A stretch of DNA of 64,000 nt from Epichloe hybrida (Eukaryota; Ascomycota; Sordariomycetes; Hypocreales; Clavicipitaceae): NCBI GenBank assembly GCA_019022495.1, contig JAFEKR010000008.1, positions 682,001 through 746,000 of the forward strand, given 5' to 3'. Positions 21,631-32,187 of this stretch are shown one piece after another. The notes under the pieces were generated by a model, which ran no database searches, was not told where the DNA came from, and worked only from the letters and a program-made list of their open reading frames with translations. Every line of letters begins with the position of its first letter. The stretch's first letter is position 1. Made by a program: the position numbers and the translations under genes.

Positions 21631-23955
21631 ATGGTAGAGCATGATGGATTGATGCGTCTGTTCTGGCCGACGGACATTCGCAAGTCCGATCGACCCGGAG
21701 TTGTTGTTGGGTGGAGGAACTCTACATTGGACGTCTTCGTCGTCGCCATCCTGGACGATGTGAGGGTAAGTCTCTTATCAGTCCGTCTTTGGGGCAGTTC
21801 ATCTCTACTTGTGCTAATGGGCGTAGGCTCAAGATGTTGAATTCCACCTGAAGCTGGGTACATTTTTCCGGAGCGCCCCTCACTCCGCTGTGCGAATATA
21901 CGATATTTGTGGGCATTCATCGATGCATGTACTGGGCGTATCAAATGGGGCGAATGCAGAAGCCGTCGATCCCTCTTGGGTCTGCGCTACCATCAATCCA
22001 TCATCACGAACGCCAACCATCACTTGCGCCAAGGCGTCGAGCATACAACTCATCCTATACGATAGACCCCACCCCAAGCATATGCAGTACATTTCGTTGG
22101 CCCCAATTGCGCTAGCACTTGGAGACAAGGGGTCACTGATAGACGATGGCAAAGTCGACGAGCCAGATGTGATTGAGCAACAGGAAGGCGCAGCCAGGGA
22201 CATACGACGAAAGCTCGTCGAGAAGCTGAAGCAGCACAGCATTTCCAATCGAGTACCTTCAGCAAGAGACAGAGCGTTGCGCAAGATTATCAATCAAGTG
22301 AATTGGTCTTGGGAATTGGAGCAGACGCTACAGAAAAATGTTGGGCGCTTGGGAGCCAGGCCCAAGCGCAGTCTAAGCGTATCTGAGCAAGTCATGGAGT
22401 CGGCTTCAACTATGAGGAACTATATTCTCAGGCAACTTTGGACCTTCTTCTATGTATTTTGTTCCCCACAATCCGAAGGCAAACCAGGGTACGCCGCTCT
22501 GAAAGATGTTTCGGCCACTGCACAACAAATCGAAATCCGGCTTCAACAATTTTGCTACTGGCCGATGCAATACTCGACACTGCGGCAACGGAAACTCAAC
22601 TGGGCTAGCGTCACGACGAGTCATCCCGACTATATCCGTTTCTACAACAGCCTTTGGCTCGTTGCAAATGACGTCATCATCGGCATGGCTCTGGGCTCGT
22701 ACATAGTTGAGCACGCGGACTGGGTAGCAACGCAAGTAGGCGATCTTCTCAGAATTTACACAGTCGAGGCGCTTGAGACCAGTATCAAGTGGTTGATGGG
22801 CTGGCCAGCAGGTTTGAAGCTCAATAGCGAGCTGGCTGATTTTCTGGGGAATCTGTTCCTCTGGGTTATTGACTATTGGTCGAGTAAGTCTTACACGGTG
22901 AGCCATTTGCTCCCAAATTTCCCGCGCGCTTACCAACGATATAGGCTGCGTTGGGACTCTGCATCCAATTTTACCCAAAGTAGTCTGGTTCATCGGTATC
23001 ACATCCTTTGCAGGTGCCAGCATGCCAGTTGCTTTATGCTCCGATCTTCTTTCCGCGTTGACGTTGCACATCTATTCTTTCTATCTTGCCTCGGCACGCA
23101 TTTATCATTGGCAACTCACGATTCTGCAGTCTCTGTTCCACCTATTTCGAGGAAAGAAGCACAACGTGCTTCGCAATCGTATTGATTCATGCGATTATGA
23201 CCTGGATCAGCTTCTCGTGGGCACAATCCTATTCACCCTTCTTTTCTTCCTTCTTCCCACAGTTGTTGTTTTCTACCTCAACTTTGCCATTGCAAGGATG
23301 ATCATTATTTCCATGAAAGCCGGGTTTGACACTTTGTTGTCTCTTCTCAATCATTTTCCGTTGTTTGCAGTCATGTTGCGAGTCAAGGACGAGAAAAGGT
23401 TGCCTGGTAAGTCTCGTCAGCTGTCATGGCCTCTGAAGAGGTGGACATGCGCGACTAACGTGATCCAAGGCGGCATTCGTTTCGAGCTTCGGGATACCCA
23501 GAACTATAGAACCATCGACATTAACTCCACTAATGAGACCCCGACATCCATCATATATCTCAAGGTGAGATTTTCTGCTTTTCCTCCGGATGAACCATGC
23601 CTGGGCGAGAATTTATTTTTGCTGATGAGCATCATTTCAGTCAATACCGTTGAGCTTCAGTGCCATGTTCCACCAGTATTTCCAAATGGCGCATCGCATT
23701 CGAAAGCACTATCTGGCGCCTAGAGTTTTGCTGTGTCTTCTCACAGGTCAATTTGTGCCGCCAATTAATCGAAAGAACTTGTACAGTCTACAATACAGTA
23801 TGCTTCCAGCGAGACGGGCGAATGTTTGGGAGATGTGGCGAGCAGTCAATACTGAGCTGCCGCAAAAGAAGCCTTTTCAATTACCAATAACTCCTGCTTT
23901 GTCAAACGGAGGCAAGAGAATGACTGGCAATGGGCGGACTAGGTCCTATCATTAA
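21631..23955 (+). CDS. GPI1: GPI-GlcNAc transferase complex subunit Gpi1 (PIG-Q)
   Basis: Subunit of the ER enzyme that adds GlcNAc to phosphatidylinositol, the first step of GPI-anchor synthesis. Five exons: 21631-21765, 21827-22883, 22945-23406, 23470-23564 and 23641-23955; introns of 61, 61, 63 and 76 nt. The product is 687 residues. The N-terminus MVEHDGLMRLFWP and PGVVVGWRNSTLDVFVVAIL is followed by a soluble region. The family core starts near residue 375 with KWLMGWPAGLKLNSELADFL, LFLWVIDYWS and ASARIYHWQL, and has several hydrophobic helices such as VGTILFTLLFFLLPTVVVFY. The tail includes SIPLSFSAMFHQYFQMAH and ends in a basic stretch. The stop lies 140 bp from the copia element, whose mutation does not spill into the gene. 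Confidence 0.92.
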
Positions 23956-24095
23956 TGTAGAAACGCGAATCATCAGCACATGGCTTGAATCGAAGTGCAT
24001 TCACCCCGTGCCGAGCCAGTTGTTGTAACCCCCCCCCCCCTCCGAGAGAAGATTGAACGGTGAAAAAAAAAAAAAATTTGTGGAAGTGCACGTTT

Positions 24096-24355
24096 TGTTG
24101 TGCGCTGGGCACGTGACTTGAAAGATATCCCCTAGCAGGATGAAGAAGGTTAGAAAAGGATTCGATTAAAGCTATCTCTCTATTATACAAATGGAAGGAT
24201 AAAAGCTCCTCTTTTATAGAGAAAGCTATTATATTATAGATTATATGCTTTTATTATAAATTATTACGTTTAGTAATATATATCTTTAGCTCCCCTAATA
24301 TAGTTATAGGTATAGATTTATTTATTATAGACGCTATATTTGCTATTAGGTAATA
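24096..24355 (-). repeat. Copia LTR, left copy (3' LTR)
   Basis: A 260-bp LTR pairing base for base with 31642-31901. All differences from the other copy are transitions. Up to about 24208 this copy has the unmutated bases; after that it is the mutated one. Confidence 0.93.
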
Positions 24356-26507
24356 TACCCCCTAGTTAGTGTTAAGGTTATTATAATTACTAACTAATAT
24401 CTTAACTAGCAAATATATAGTGTTTTAGTAGTGCCTAAATTTAATATAAATTTAAAGTAAGCTCTCTTACTTTTATACTTACACTCCTCTTCTATAAAGA
24501 ATCTCTTAATATAATAGTTATAGGCTTCCTTTTCTTCCCTTTATAACACACTTTTTATTAACTAGCCTATATTTTAATTAATATAAACTCTAATATATAC
24601 ACTTAGGTTAAAGAGAATCTTTACTCCTAGGAGGGCTTAATTACTCTTTAGTAAATTACTTATATTATAGCTAATTTAGCTATATATTCTTATCTAAGCC
24701 TTAGTATAGCTTATAATAATTCTTTACCTCCCCTAGCTAAGTCTAAGCTACCTATTAGTAATTCTTTACTAATTAGTACTAAGTTACTTACTAGTAAGTT
24801 ATTATCTCCTAAGGAGAAGTAAGGAAAATACCTTAAGTATATTTCTCTATAATCCTTATATCCTATAAAGGCCTAGGTAAGGGGAGGACACTTAAGGTAT
24901 AATTCTCTATAAGTCTTATAAAAATAACCTATTAGTACTATGCTTTCCCTTTCTCTCTAGTATATACTAATAATTCTAGCTTAAATTACTTACTCCTTAA
25001 GGTCTTAAGTGTAATATTCCCTATAATAAGTGTGTTTAAGTAAGCCTTATAGGTAAGGGTAACTTAGGTTATTACTTTAAGGTTAGGTCTAGATAATCTT
25101 AGAGATATTACTTATATAAGGTTAGTAATTACTATTACTTACCTTTATATAATACTTATATTTCCCTTACTAAGTAAATATTATTAGCGCTAGATAAAGA
25201 CACTAAGGTAAGGCGCTTTTAATTATAATTTTCTCTAATTCTTTGCTTATATATAAGTAAATAGTAAAGTAATGCTATAAGGCGCTATAACTCTAATTAA
25301 AACTTATTATAGAGCTAGATTCTATATATAGTAAGGTTATTAATCTAAGCATTAGGGCTAAGGATATTACTAAGGGCTCTTTAGTAGTAATTAAGGAGAA
25401 AGTAACTATAGTAATAGCCTAACTTAAGGAGGTTATTTACCTCCTTATATAAGTTTATTTCCTTTATCTAGTATAGCGTTTATATATATGTTTTTACATA
25501 ATACTGTTTTAGAGTCTTTATTTTATTAATCCTATTTACCTTAGTAGCGCTTTACTTACTAAGGAGGGGGCCTTTATGTATTTCTAGGGTAATTAATTTT
25601 ATGCCCCTTTATTAACATGCCTATAATTCCTTTATAACCTATTTACTTTAAATATTATATATTATATATAAATCTATAAGACTAAGCATAAATTTAAAGC
25701 GTTTAAAGTGCTAATAATTTAACGCCTTTATAAATCTATTAGCAGGCATCTTTTCTATTAGTAAATACGTAATTTTAAAGCTTCCTTTCTTAAATTCTTG
25801 CTTTAACTATATATTATAAATATTAATATAATATAGTTAAGTATTTAATTATTTACTTTTATTAAGTATAAGCTAAATTATTTATTAATTATTATAATTA
25901 ATAACCTAGTCTTTATAGGTATTAAATTTAATATCTCTAAATAAGCACTATAGACTTATAGTCTCCTTTACTACCTATTATAAAGCAAGTAATTTAGCCT
26001 CTATTATAAATATAGTTACTATTATTTAGCACGTAGCTTTCTAGATAATTAGTTTACTAAAGAGAGTAATTAAGTATTCTTATAATAATTTATAAGTCTT
26101 AAGATTATTTATAAAGGAGGCATTACTTAAGATTTAAAGAGCTTAAAGTTTAGTAATTATACTATAGCATAATATAAGTTTGCTTATAATAAGTAAGTAG
26201 TAAATAGCTTAGTTTACTACCTTTATATACTCTAGTCCTAGATTTATAAGGTATTATAATAACTTCGCTACTATAAAAGCAACGTTAAGTCTAATTATAA
26301 TTATAGTATATAGGATTAATTTAATCTTTTCCTAGTAAACCTTTATTACTTACTTCTTAGCTTTACTCTTAAACTTATAATACTTTACTACTAGGATTAG
26401 TATAGTAAGGAAAGTGCCTTTTTTTACTTACCTAAATTTTTCCCTAATCTTATTAATATATACCTTATAACTAAGATATACCCTTTGTTATTCTTAGTCT
26501 CTAATAA

Positions 26508-27076
26508 TCTAGATCCCTAGGAAGAATCTTACTTTACCTTTCTTATCTAATTTATATGCCTCCTTTAAGCCCTTAGAAATGCGGTTAGTAATGCCTTTAT
26601 TATCCTTATAAAATGCTATAAGAATATTATTTACAAAGAATATAAGGAAAATAGTCTAATCTTTTATATAGAATAAGCAAGGCTTTTCTTTACTTAATTT
26701 AAGCCTAAGCTTTATAAGAGATTTACTTAATTCCTTAAACTATAGTTATAGAGAGTCCCTTAATTTATAAAGGGCCTTAAGTAATTTTATATATTCTCTA
26801 AGGATTATAAAACCTTTAGGAAGTTTATAAGTTATAGGTATTCTATCCTTTTTGCGTTTTACGTAGAGGAAGGCATTTTTAATATTATACTGCCTAGTCT
26901 CTAGATTAAACCTAGTGACTAGAGCTATAAATATATAGAATATGTAAGCGGTGAGCGTTATAGCATAGGTTTGTTTAATTATAGAGATATCTTAGAGGTC
27001 TCCGCGCATATATAATTACGCTTTGCAACGGATTAACATCCCCTTTTCGTTAAACTTATAAGAAAATACCTATTTT
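26508..27076 (-). pseudogene. Copia reverse transcriptase remnant, RIP-inactivated
   Basis: The minus-strand translation keeps recognisable Ty1/copia reverse-transcriptase blocks: VFSYKFNEKG, RFNLETRQYNIKNAFL, YKLPKGFI, LLKALYKLRDS, then IFLIFFVNNILIAFYKDN and KVRFFLGI. Several Trp and Gln codons are now stops. Both aspartates of the catalytic [YF]-x-D-D box read Asn (FVNN at 26626-26637), each explained by a G-to-A change. The fragment fixes the orientation of the element and shows that it cannot encode an active enzyme. Confidence 0.85.
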
Positions 27077-28356
27077 AGCGGCAATAGCTTTAATTATGCC
27101 ATAGAACGCTTTATCTGCCACTATATTCCTTATTCCTTTAGCTTATTAATCTCTTTGTTTATTACTTTTAACTATTTCTCTCTAAATAGATAATCCTTTG
27201 CCTTTTTCTATAACTTTAGAGGTTTAGCGAGATTAGATTAATAAATAGTCCTTGCCTTTCTCTTTAGGTTAAGGTATAATCTGTTTTCTTTATTATAATA
27301 CGCGTTAATTACCAAAAAAACCGTTTTATAGCTCTTAAAATCCTAATCTCCTAGAAAGAGCTTATAAGGATCCCTTTCTTTAGTCTTCCTAAATTTAGTA
27401 AAGAGATCCTTTAGGTCCTAGAGGCTATTAATAAGAGCTTTATTAGGTCCTTTTTTCTTCCTTCTTATTAGTTAAGCATAAGAAGGAATATTACCTTAAG
27501 CTCTCTTTATTTATAACCTTAAGCTTATTCGCACACCTTCTTATATTATTATTTTAAGACTCTCTGTGATTTCTAACTATATAGCTAGTAATCCCCTTAA
27601 GCCTTTTGTATAGGTAGCTAGTCTAGTATTTACTCCTATAGGTTTATCTTATTACTAGTTTTTCTTTACTTCTTTTTCTAGCTTAGGTGGTTTATTGCCT
27701 ATTAAGTTATTAATAACTTAGTCCTTAGTATTATATACTTAGTGTTCTAGAACCTTATAAGGACATTAGCTCTCCTAAGCCCTTATAGTAGTATCTTACT
27801 TACTACTTATTAGATTTATTGTTATATTACTCTCTTAAGCATATAAATCTAAAGCGTTTTACTCCTTCTTACTTTACTAAGCTTCTAGATTAAGAGTCTC
27901 TTACTCTCTAATTATTAAATCTAGTAATAGCTAAGGTATTTAGAGTCTAATTTGCTTATTAAGGTATATAGCTTCTCTTTCCTTTTATTAAGATATCTAT
28001 AAAGCTTCTACCCCTAAGTTTAAACTCTTAGTCTAATTTTATTATGGTTTAATTAAAGTTAGCATAAGGAAGAGATTTAATTCTTTATCTAATTTAGTGT
28101 TAATTTTAAGGGATTAGAAATGTGCCTTAAGCTTGTTAATTAATAGCTCTATTACGCTTTTCTTTATTAGATTATAAAAAATTAACTTATTAAATATAAC
28201 GTTTCTTATTATTATAACCTTTCCTAGTCTTAGAATCTAGATACAATATATATTAGAGGCAAAGTACCTAATAAGATATCTAATATAACCCCTAGGATTA
28301 GTCTTGTAAAACCGTTTGTGTTTATTAGCCTTGCAATCCCTCTGAAGAGAATAAGC

Positions 28357-28422
28357 GCGGTAGCTATATATGTGTAATCCGCTCTAATCGCGGTAGCTAT
28401 ATATGTGTAATCCGCTCTAATC
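28357..28422. repeat. 33-bp perfect tandem duplication inside the copia element
   Basis: Two identical adjacent 33-bp units (28357-28389 and 28390-28422), each beginning GCGGTAGCTATATATG and ending CGCTCTAATC. The absence of any transition between copies suggests that the duplication arose after RIP had stopped acting here. Confidence 0.85.
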
Positions 28423-30008
28423 TAGCCTTAAGTTAGCTGTAGTCTCCCTAATCAGAAGTTAAGCATTATCTTAGAACTAGATTTCTAGGGTTTTTAATAG
28501 TGTTTTTCACCTAGATTATTAAATAGGACTTATATTATATAAGTACGCTACTACTTATATGCTCTCTAACTATAAGTTTAGTAAAAGCTATGTGCCTATA
28601 AGCATTATATTTGATTATAATGTGATTATTTGCCCTACCCTCTTTATAACTCTATTAGGTTTATAAGTGTATAAGAGCATAAGCTTAAGATTAATGCCTT
28701 ATAAGTGTGCCCACTTCTAAAAGATTATATTACTAAATTAACTAATAATAGCTCCTTTATAATCTTGCCTAATCTTTGTAATTAATAATCTAAATTGCCT
28801 TATAATCCATTATTTAATATAGATTAACATATTAAATACTATTGCCTATGATTTATTAGGTAATATATAAATATAAATTATACCTAAGAACTTATCTTTT
28901 ATAACTATTAGCTAGTTTATACTATTATAACTAGGCTTATAGTCTTAAAGATCCTAATAGATTCTCTAAAATAGCCTTAGTAATATATACTCTAGTAGTT
29001 TTCTTAAAATAACTTAGTAAGCGTAAACTAGAGAACATGTCTTATAGTCTCTTTACTTAGTTTTATATAATTACACTCCCCTTATATAAGTATAACTCTT
29101 AGCTAGAGTATCCTTACTAAGGTACCTAGAATATAAATACTAAAGTTCTTTAGGGTTTACATATATAAGGCATAGATCTCTGCTTAGGTAACTGTATTAT
29201 AAGTGTGGCGTGTTATTATATGCTTTTAAATTAATTATTAAGAATATTACTAGTAGTATAGATAAATTTACTACTTAGTTAGGACTCTTATAAGAGAAAA
29301 GAGGCTTATATTAAAGGAACATAATATTATGCTTTCTCTAAAGCTTTGCTAATAATAAGCTCTTATAAAAGGGTCTAATATATAAAGAGCAGTTTGCTTT
29401 ATAATACTAAACGCCCTTTTTTTAAAGAAGGCTCTCTAATATAATATTTACATAAAACCTAGGAATAAGTGTAATATTCTATAAAGTAAGGCTTTCTATA
29501 AGGTTTCCCTTTAGCCTATTAAAAATATTCTTAATTATATAAGTACCTCTTCTAGTAATTTAGAATAAGGTTATTCCTGCTTTAAGGTAATTATTAAATA
29601 TTTCCTTAAAGGTTTCTAGTTTAAAGTAACTAATATTATTTATAATGTGTAAAGCACTATAGTTATTAAAGAGAGTGCTCTTAAAGAGTGTATATTTTAC
29701 ATTCTTAAGCGTTATATAGCTTCCCTAAGCTAGAGAAATGCTCTTAAGAATCTTTAGGTTAATAATTACTACTGTAATAGTACTAGGTAACTTTTCTCCT
29801 TTATAATTCTTAATGCCTTTTACTATTTACCTATCCTTTATAACCTTAGAGCGTAAGTTCTTCTATTTAGCGCTTTTATAGTGTTCCTTAACCTTTTTAT
29901 AGTTAACCTTTATAGAGGGCTTAAACCCTAGAACCTTTTTACTAGTTACTATGTGGTATAAGCTTTAGCACGCTTAGGGAGACTAAAAGTGCGTATTTAG
30001 TGCCTTTC

Positions 30009-30131
30009 TGTCAGAACCCGAAGGTGTGCAGGTAAGCCATTGAACCAAAAGATTCACCAATGCTAGCTCTCGCTCGCATCGCACCTTACAATTGATTATC
30101 AAGCCACGCGTACGCGCGCGCGCACCTGACA
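30009..30131 (-). repeat. Mini-element LTR, left copy
   Basis: A 123-bp terminal repeat, TGTCAG...CTGACA, with an alternating CGCG block near its right end. It pairs with 30506-30628 at 121 of 123 positions. Confidence 0.88.
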
Positions 30132-30373
30132 ATTATCCCTTCCCTCGTAAGGCTCGCCCCGAGCCAAGGGCCCCACACAGGCCAGCGGCTAGCAACGTAA
30201 CCTTAGCTTGGATTAGGCCCGGTCATCCATGGCCTCTGAGATAATCAACTAATTGTGAACCCCCAAGGCCTAGTACGCACGGCAGCTAGGCCCATATATC
30301 ACCTAGTGCACGTGACCTTATGCAGGTGTGCGCCCATACCTGCCCTGTGAGCCTAACGTAAGCACCTAGCCTG

Positions 30374-30464
30374 CAATTCAAACCTAGACCTATCAGGTCC
30401 TAATTCCAGCTACGGGAATTGAACCTAGGACCTAGCGCACGCCCCACCCACGAGGATTCGAACC
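30374..30464 (-). other. Three tRNA B-box-like blocks in the mini-element
   Basis: Reading the minus strand, CTAGGTTCGAATCCTCG (core GGTTCGAATCC at 30454-30464), CTAGGTTCAATTCCCG (30415-30425) and CTAGGTTTGAATTG (30374-30384) recur. The first matches the RNA polymerase III B-box consensus GGTTCGANTCC exactly. I see no clear A-box at the right distance, so a working polymerase III promoter is not shown. Confidence 0.6.
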
Positions 30465-30505
30465 TAGGACTAGCACACTAGAAGACACGTGAGAGCTAGC
30501 ATTAA

Positions 30506-30628
30506 TGTCAGAACCCGAAGGTGTGCAGGTAAGCTATTGAACCAAAAGATTCACTAATGCTAGCTCTCGCTCGCATCGCACCTTACAATTGATTATCAAG
30601 CCACGCGTACGCGCGCGCGCACCTGACA
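30506..30628 (-). repeat. Mini-element LTR, right copy
   Basis: Right terminal repeat of the nested mini-element. It carries T where the left copy has C at two positions, the only differences between the pair. Confidence 0.88.
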
Positions 30629-31641
30629 CTTTCCTATATAGTAAGGGCACTTCTTTAGGCTATTATTCTTTTAGCCTTATAGTTTCTCTTTTTCTTAGTC
30701 TAAGTAATCCCTAAGAGTTATTATATAGCTTCCTTTTCTAGAGGTAAAGCTTATAGCTTAAGTTACCTTATAATATCTAGTGTACTTAGAGGTAATGCCT
30801 TAAAGGGTTACTTCTTTAAGAAAAGAATTAGAAGTTTATACTAGTTATATAATCTTAGTTTTTGCCTATTTAAGGTTAAAGCGCGCACTAATAGCTATAA
30901 TAAAGTTATAAATTATATTAGAACCCTAAACCTTATTAATCTTATATATTAATGCTTTCTAGTATAGCTTTCCTTACTACTTAATCTAATACTTAAATTA
31001 AATATTAGCGCATTTAGTATTAGTTAGGTAAGCTATATACTTAGCTAATACCTCTAATTTAATAATTACTTACCTAGGAGAAAACCTCTTTTTAAGCTTA
31101 ATAGAGATTTAGTAAAGAGTAAGCTTCTTATTATTTATATCACTTTCTTTAATCTTATTAATTACTATAGTATAAGCATTAGGATTAATAGTGCTTATAA
31201 TCTAAGTTCTAATAGTCCTTTCTTAGGACTTTATTACTTTATATACTTAGTACTTAGATATAAACTTATAAGATAAGAAGGAAAAAGCCTCTTAGAAGGT
31301 AAGCTTTATAGTATTACTTCCTTAGTTTTTTATAATAAGAGCTTTATATAACTCTAGTGTAATAGTAAAGGGCTTTTCTAGATAGTTAGAGTTAAGCTCT
31401 AGGAGCTAGGGATTAACCCTTTCCTAAATCTCTTAGCTTTAGGTAGCTTACTTTAATACTTTATATTACTCTTTCTATTTATTAGATAAGACTAGCTTAA
31501 TATTAGTCTTAAGACTTAGGTAGTAAGAGGTTATTATATCTATTATAAGCATTATTAGTAAGTAAGACATAGTGTATATATATATCTTATATATAAGGGA
31601 CTTAGTGGAAGTTATAGGCGTGTACCTTCTAGGCTTATAAC

Positions 31642-31901
31642 TATTATACGCTAGGCATATAACTTAAAAGATATCCCCTAGTAAGATAAAGAAGGTTAGA
31701 AAAGGATTTAATTAAAGCTATCTCTCTATTATATAAATAGAAGGATAAAAGCTTCTCTTTTATAGAGAAAGCTATTATATTATAGATTATATGCTTTTAT
31801 TATAAATTATCGCGTTTAGCGACGTGTATCTTCAGCTCCCCTAATACGGTTGTGGGTGCAGATTCATTTGTCATAGACGCTGTATCCGCCATCGGGCAAC
31901 A
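31642..31901 (-). repeat. Copia LTR, right copy (5' LTR)
   Basis: A 260-bp LTR. Its inner (left) part is RIP-mutated, while from about 31811 to the outer end it keeps the unmutated bases, including CGCG, CGACGTG and the terminal GGGCAACA. This mirrors the left copy. Confidence 0.93.
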
Positions 31902-32187
31902 CGTTTGAGAGACAATGCCACAAAGAGAGAAGGCCCCACTAAACTTGCGCCCGCCGAAATGTGGGGTTCCGTTCAGGCCGCGAAGCCAACCTGAATTGCT
32001 GGACAAGGCTTCATACGACCTCAAGTTTCGAATCCTCGTTACTTGCCTCATTTGTGACACATTCGCACATTTTCACATTCTTACATTCTTACATTTATTC
32101 TTACCTTTTACCCTTTCAGCTTGAGCAGGAACGCCTACACGAATCTGACCTGGTTGAAATCAAGACAAAGCCTGCGCACTCTTGGTC

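Larger units (their letters stand above)
30004..30633 (-). mobile_element. Nested LTR mini-element (TRIM-like), largely un-RIPed
   Basis: A 620-bp element (30009-30628) with two 123-bp direct repeats (30009-30131 and 30506-30628). Their ends are inverted TGTCAG...CTGACA, and a perfect 5-bp target duplication CTTTC flanks them (30004-30008 and 30629-30633). The 374-bp interior has no coding capacity. On the minus strand GAGGGAAGGGATAAT precedes the LTR and looks like a polypurine tract, suggesting that orientation. The two LTRs differ by two C/T transitions only, whereas the host copia sequence around it is saturated with RIP. It therefore jumped in after the host was mutated. No conventional tRNA primer site is visible. 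It matches the TRIM definition: LTR-bounded, non-autonomous, under 1 kb. Confidence 0.85.
24091..31906 (-). mobile_element. Complete RIP-mutated Ty1/copia LTR retrotransposon
   Basis: A 7,806-bp element (24096-31901) bounded by 260-bp LTRs and a perfect 5-bp target duplication CGTTT (24091-24095 and 31902-31906). LTR termini are TGTTG...CAACA. Orientation is minus, because reverse-transcriptase remnants read on that strand, so the 5' LTR is the right-hand one. Beside it, minus-strand GTTATAAGCCTA (31630-31641) matches a primer site for an initiator-tRNA-Met half molecule. A purine tract ACTAGGGGGTA abuts the left LTR. Almost every CpA/TpG in the interior has become TpA, and no long frame survives, so it is inactive. 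A later mini-element is nested at 30004-30633, and a 33-bp tandem duplication lies at 28357-28422. Confidence 0.93.

Noticed and set aside
28430..28500. 5S rRNA-like stretch (AATCAGAAGTTAAGCA) inside the copia element
   Set aside because: The A-box-like word is present, but the C-box region does not match and the changes needed are not RIP-type transitions. Too weak to call a 5S gene or relic.
24356..31641. Cellular genes within the AT-rich block
   Set aside because: All recognisable content belongs to the RIP-mutated copia element or the nested mini-element; no frame beyond short fragments survives.
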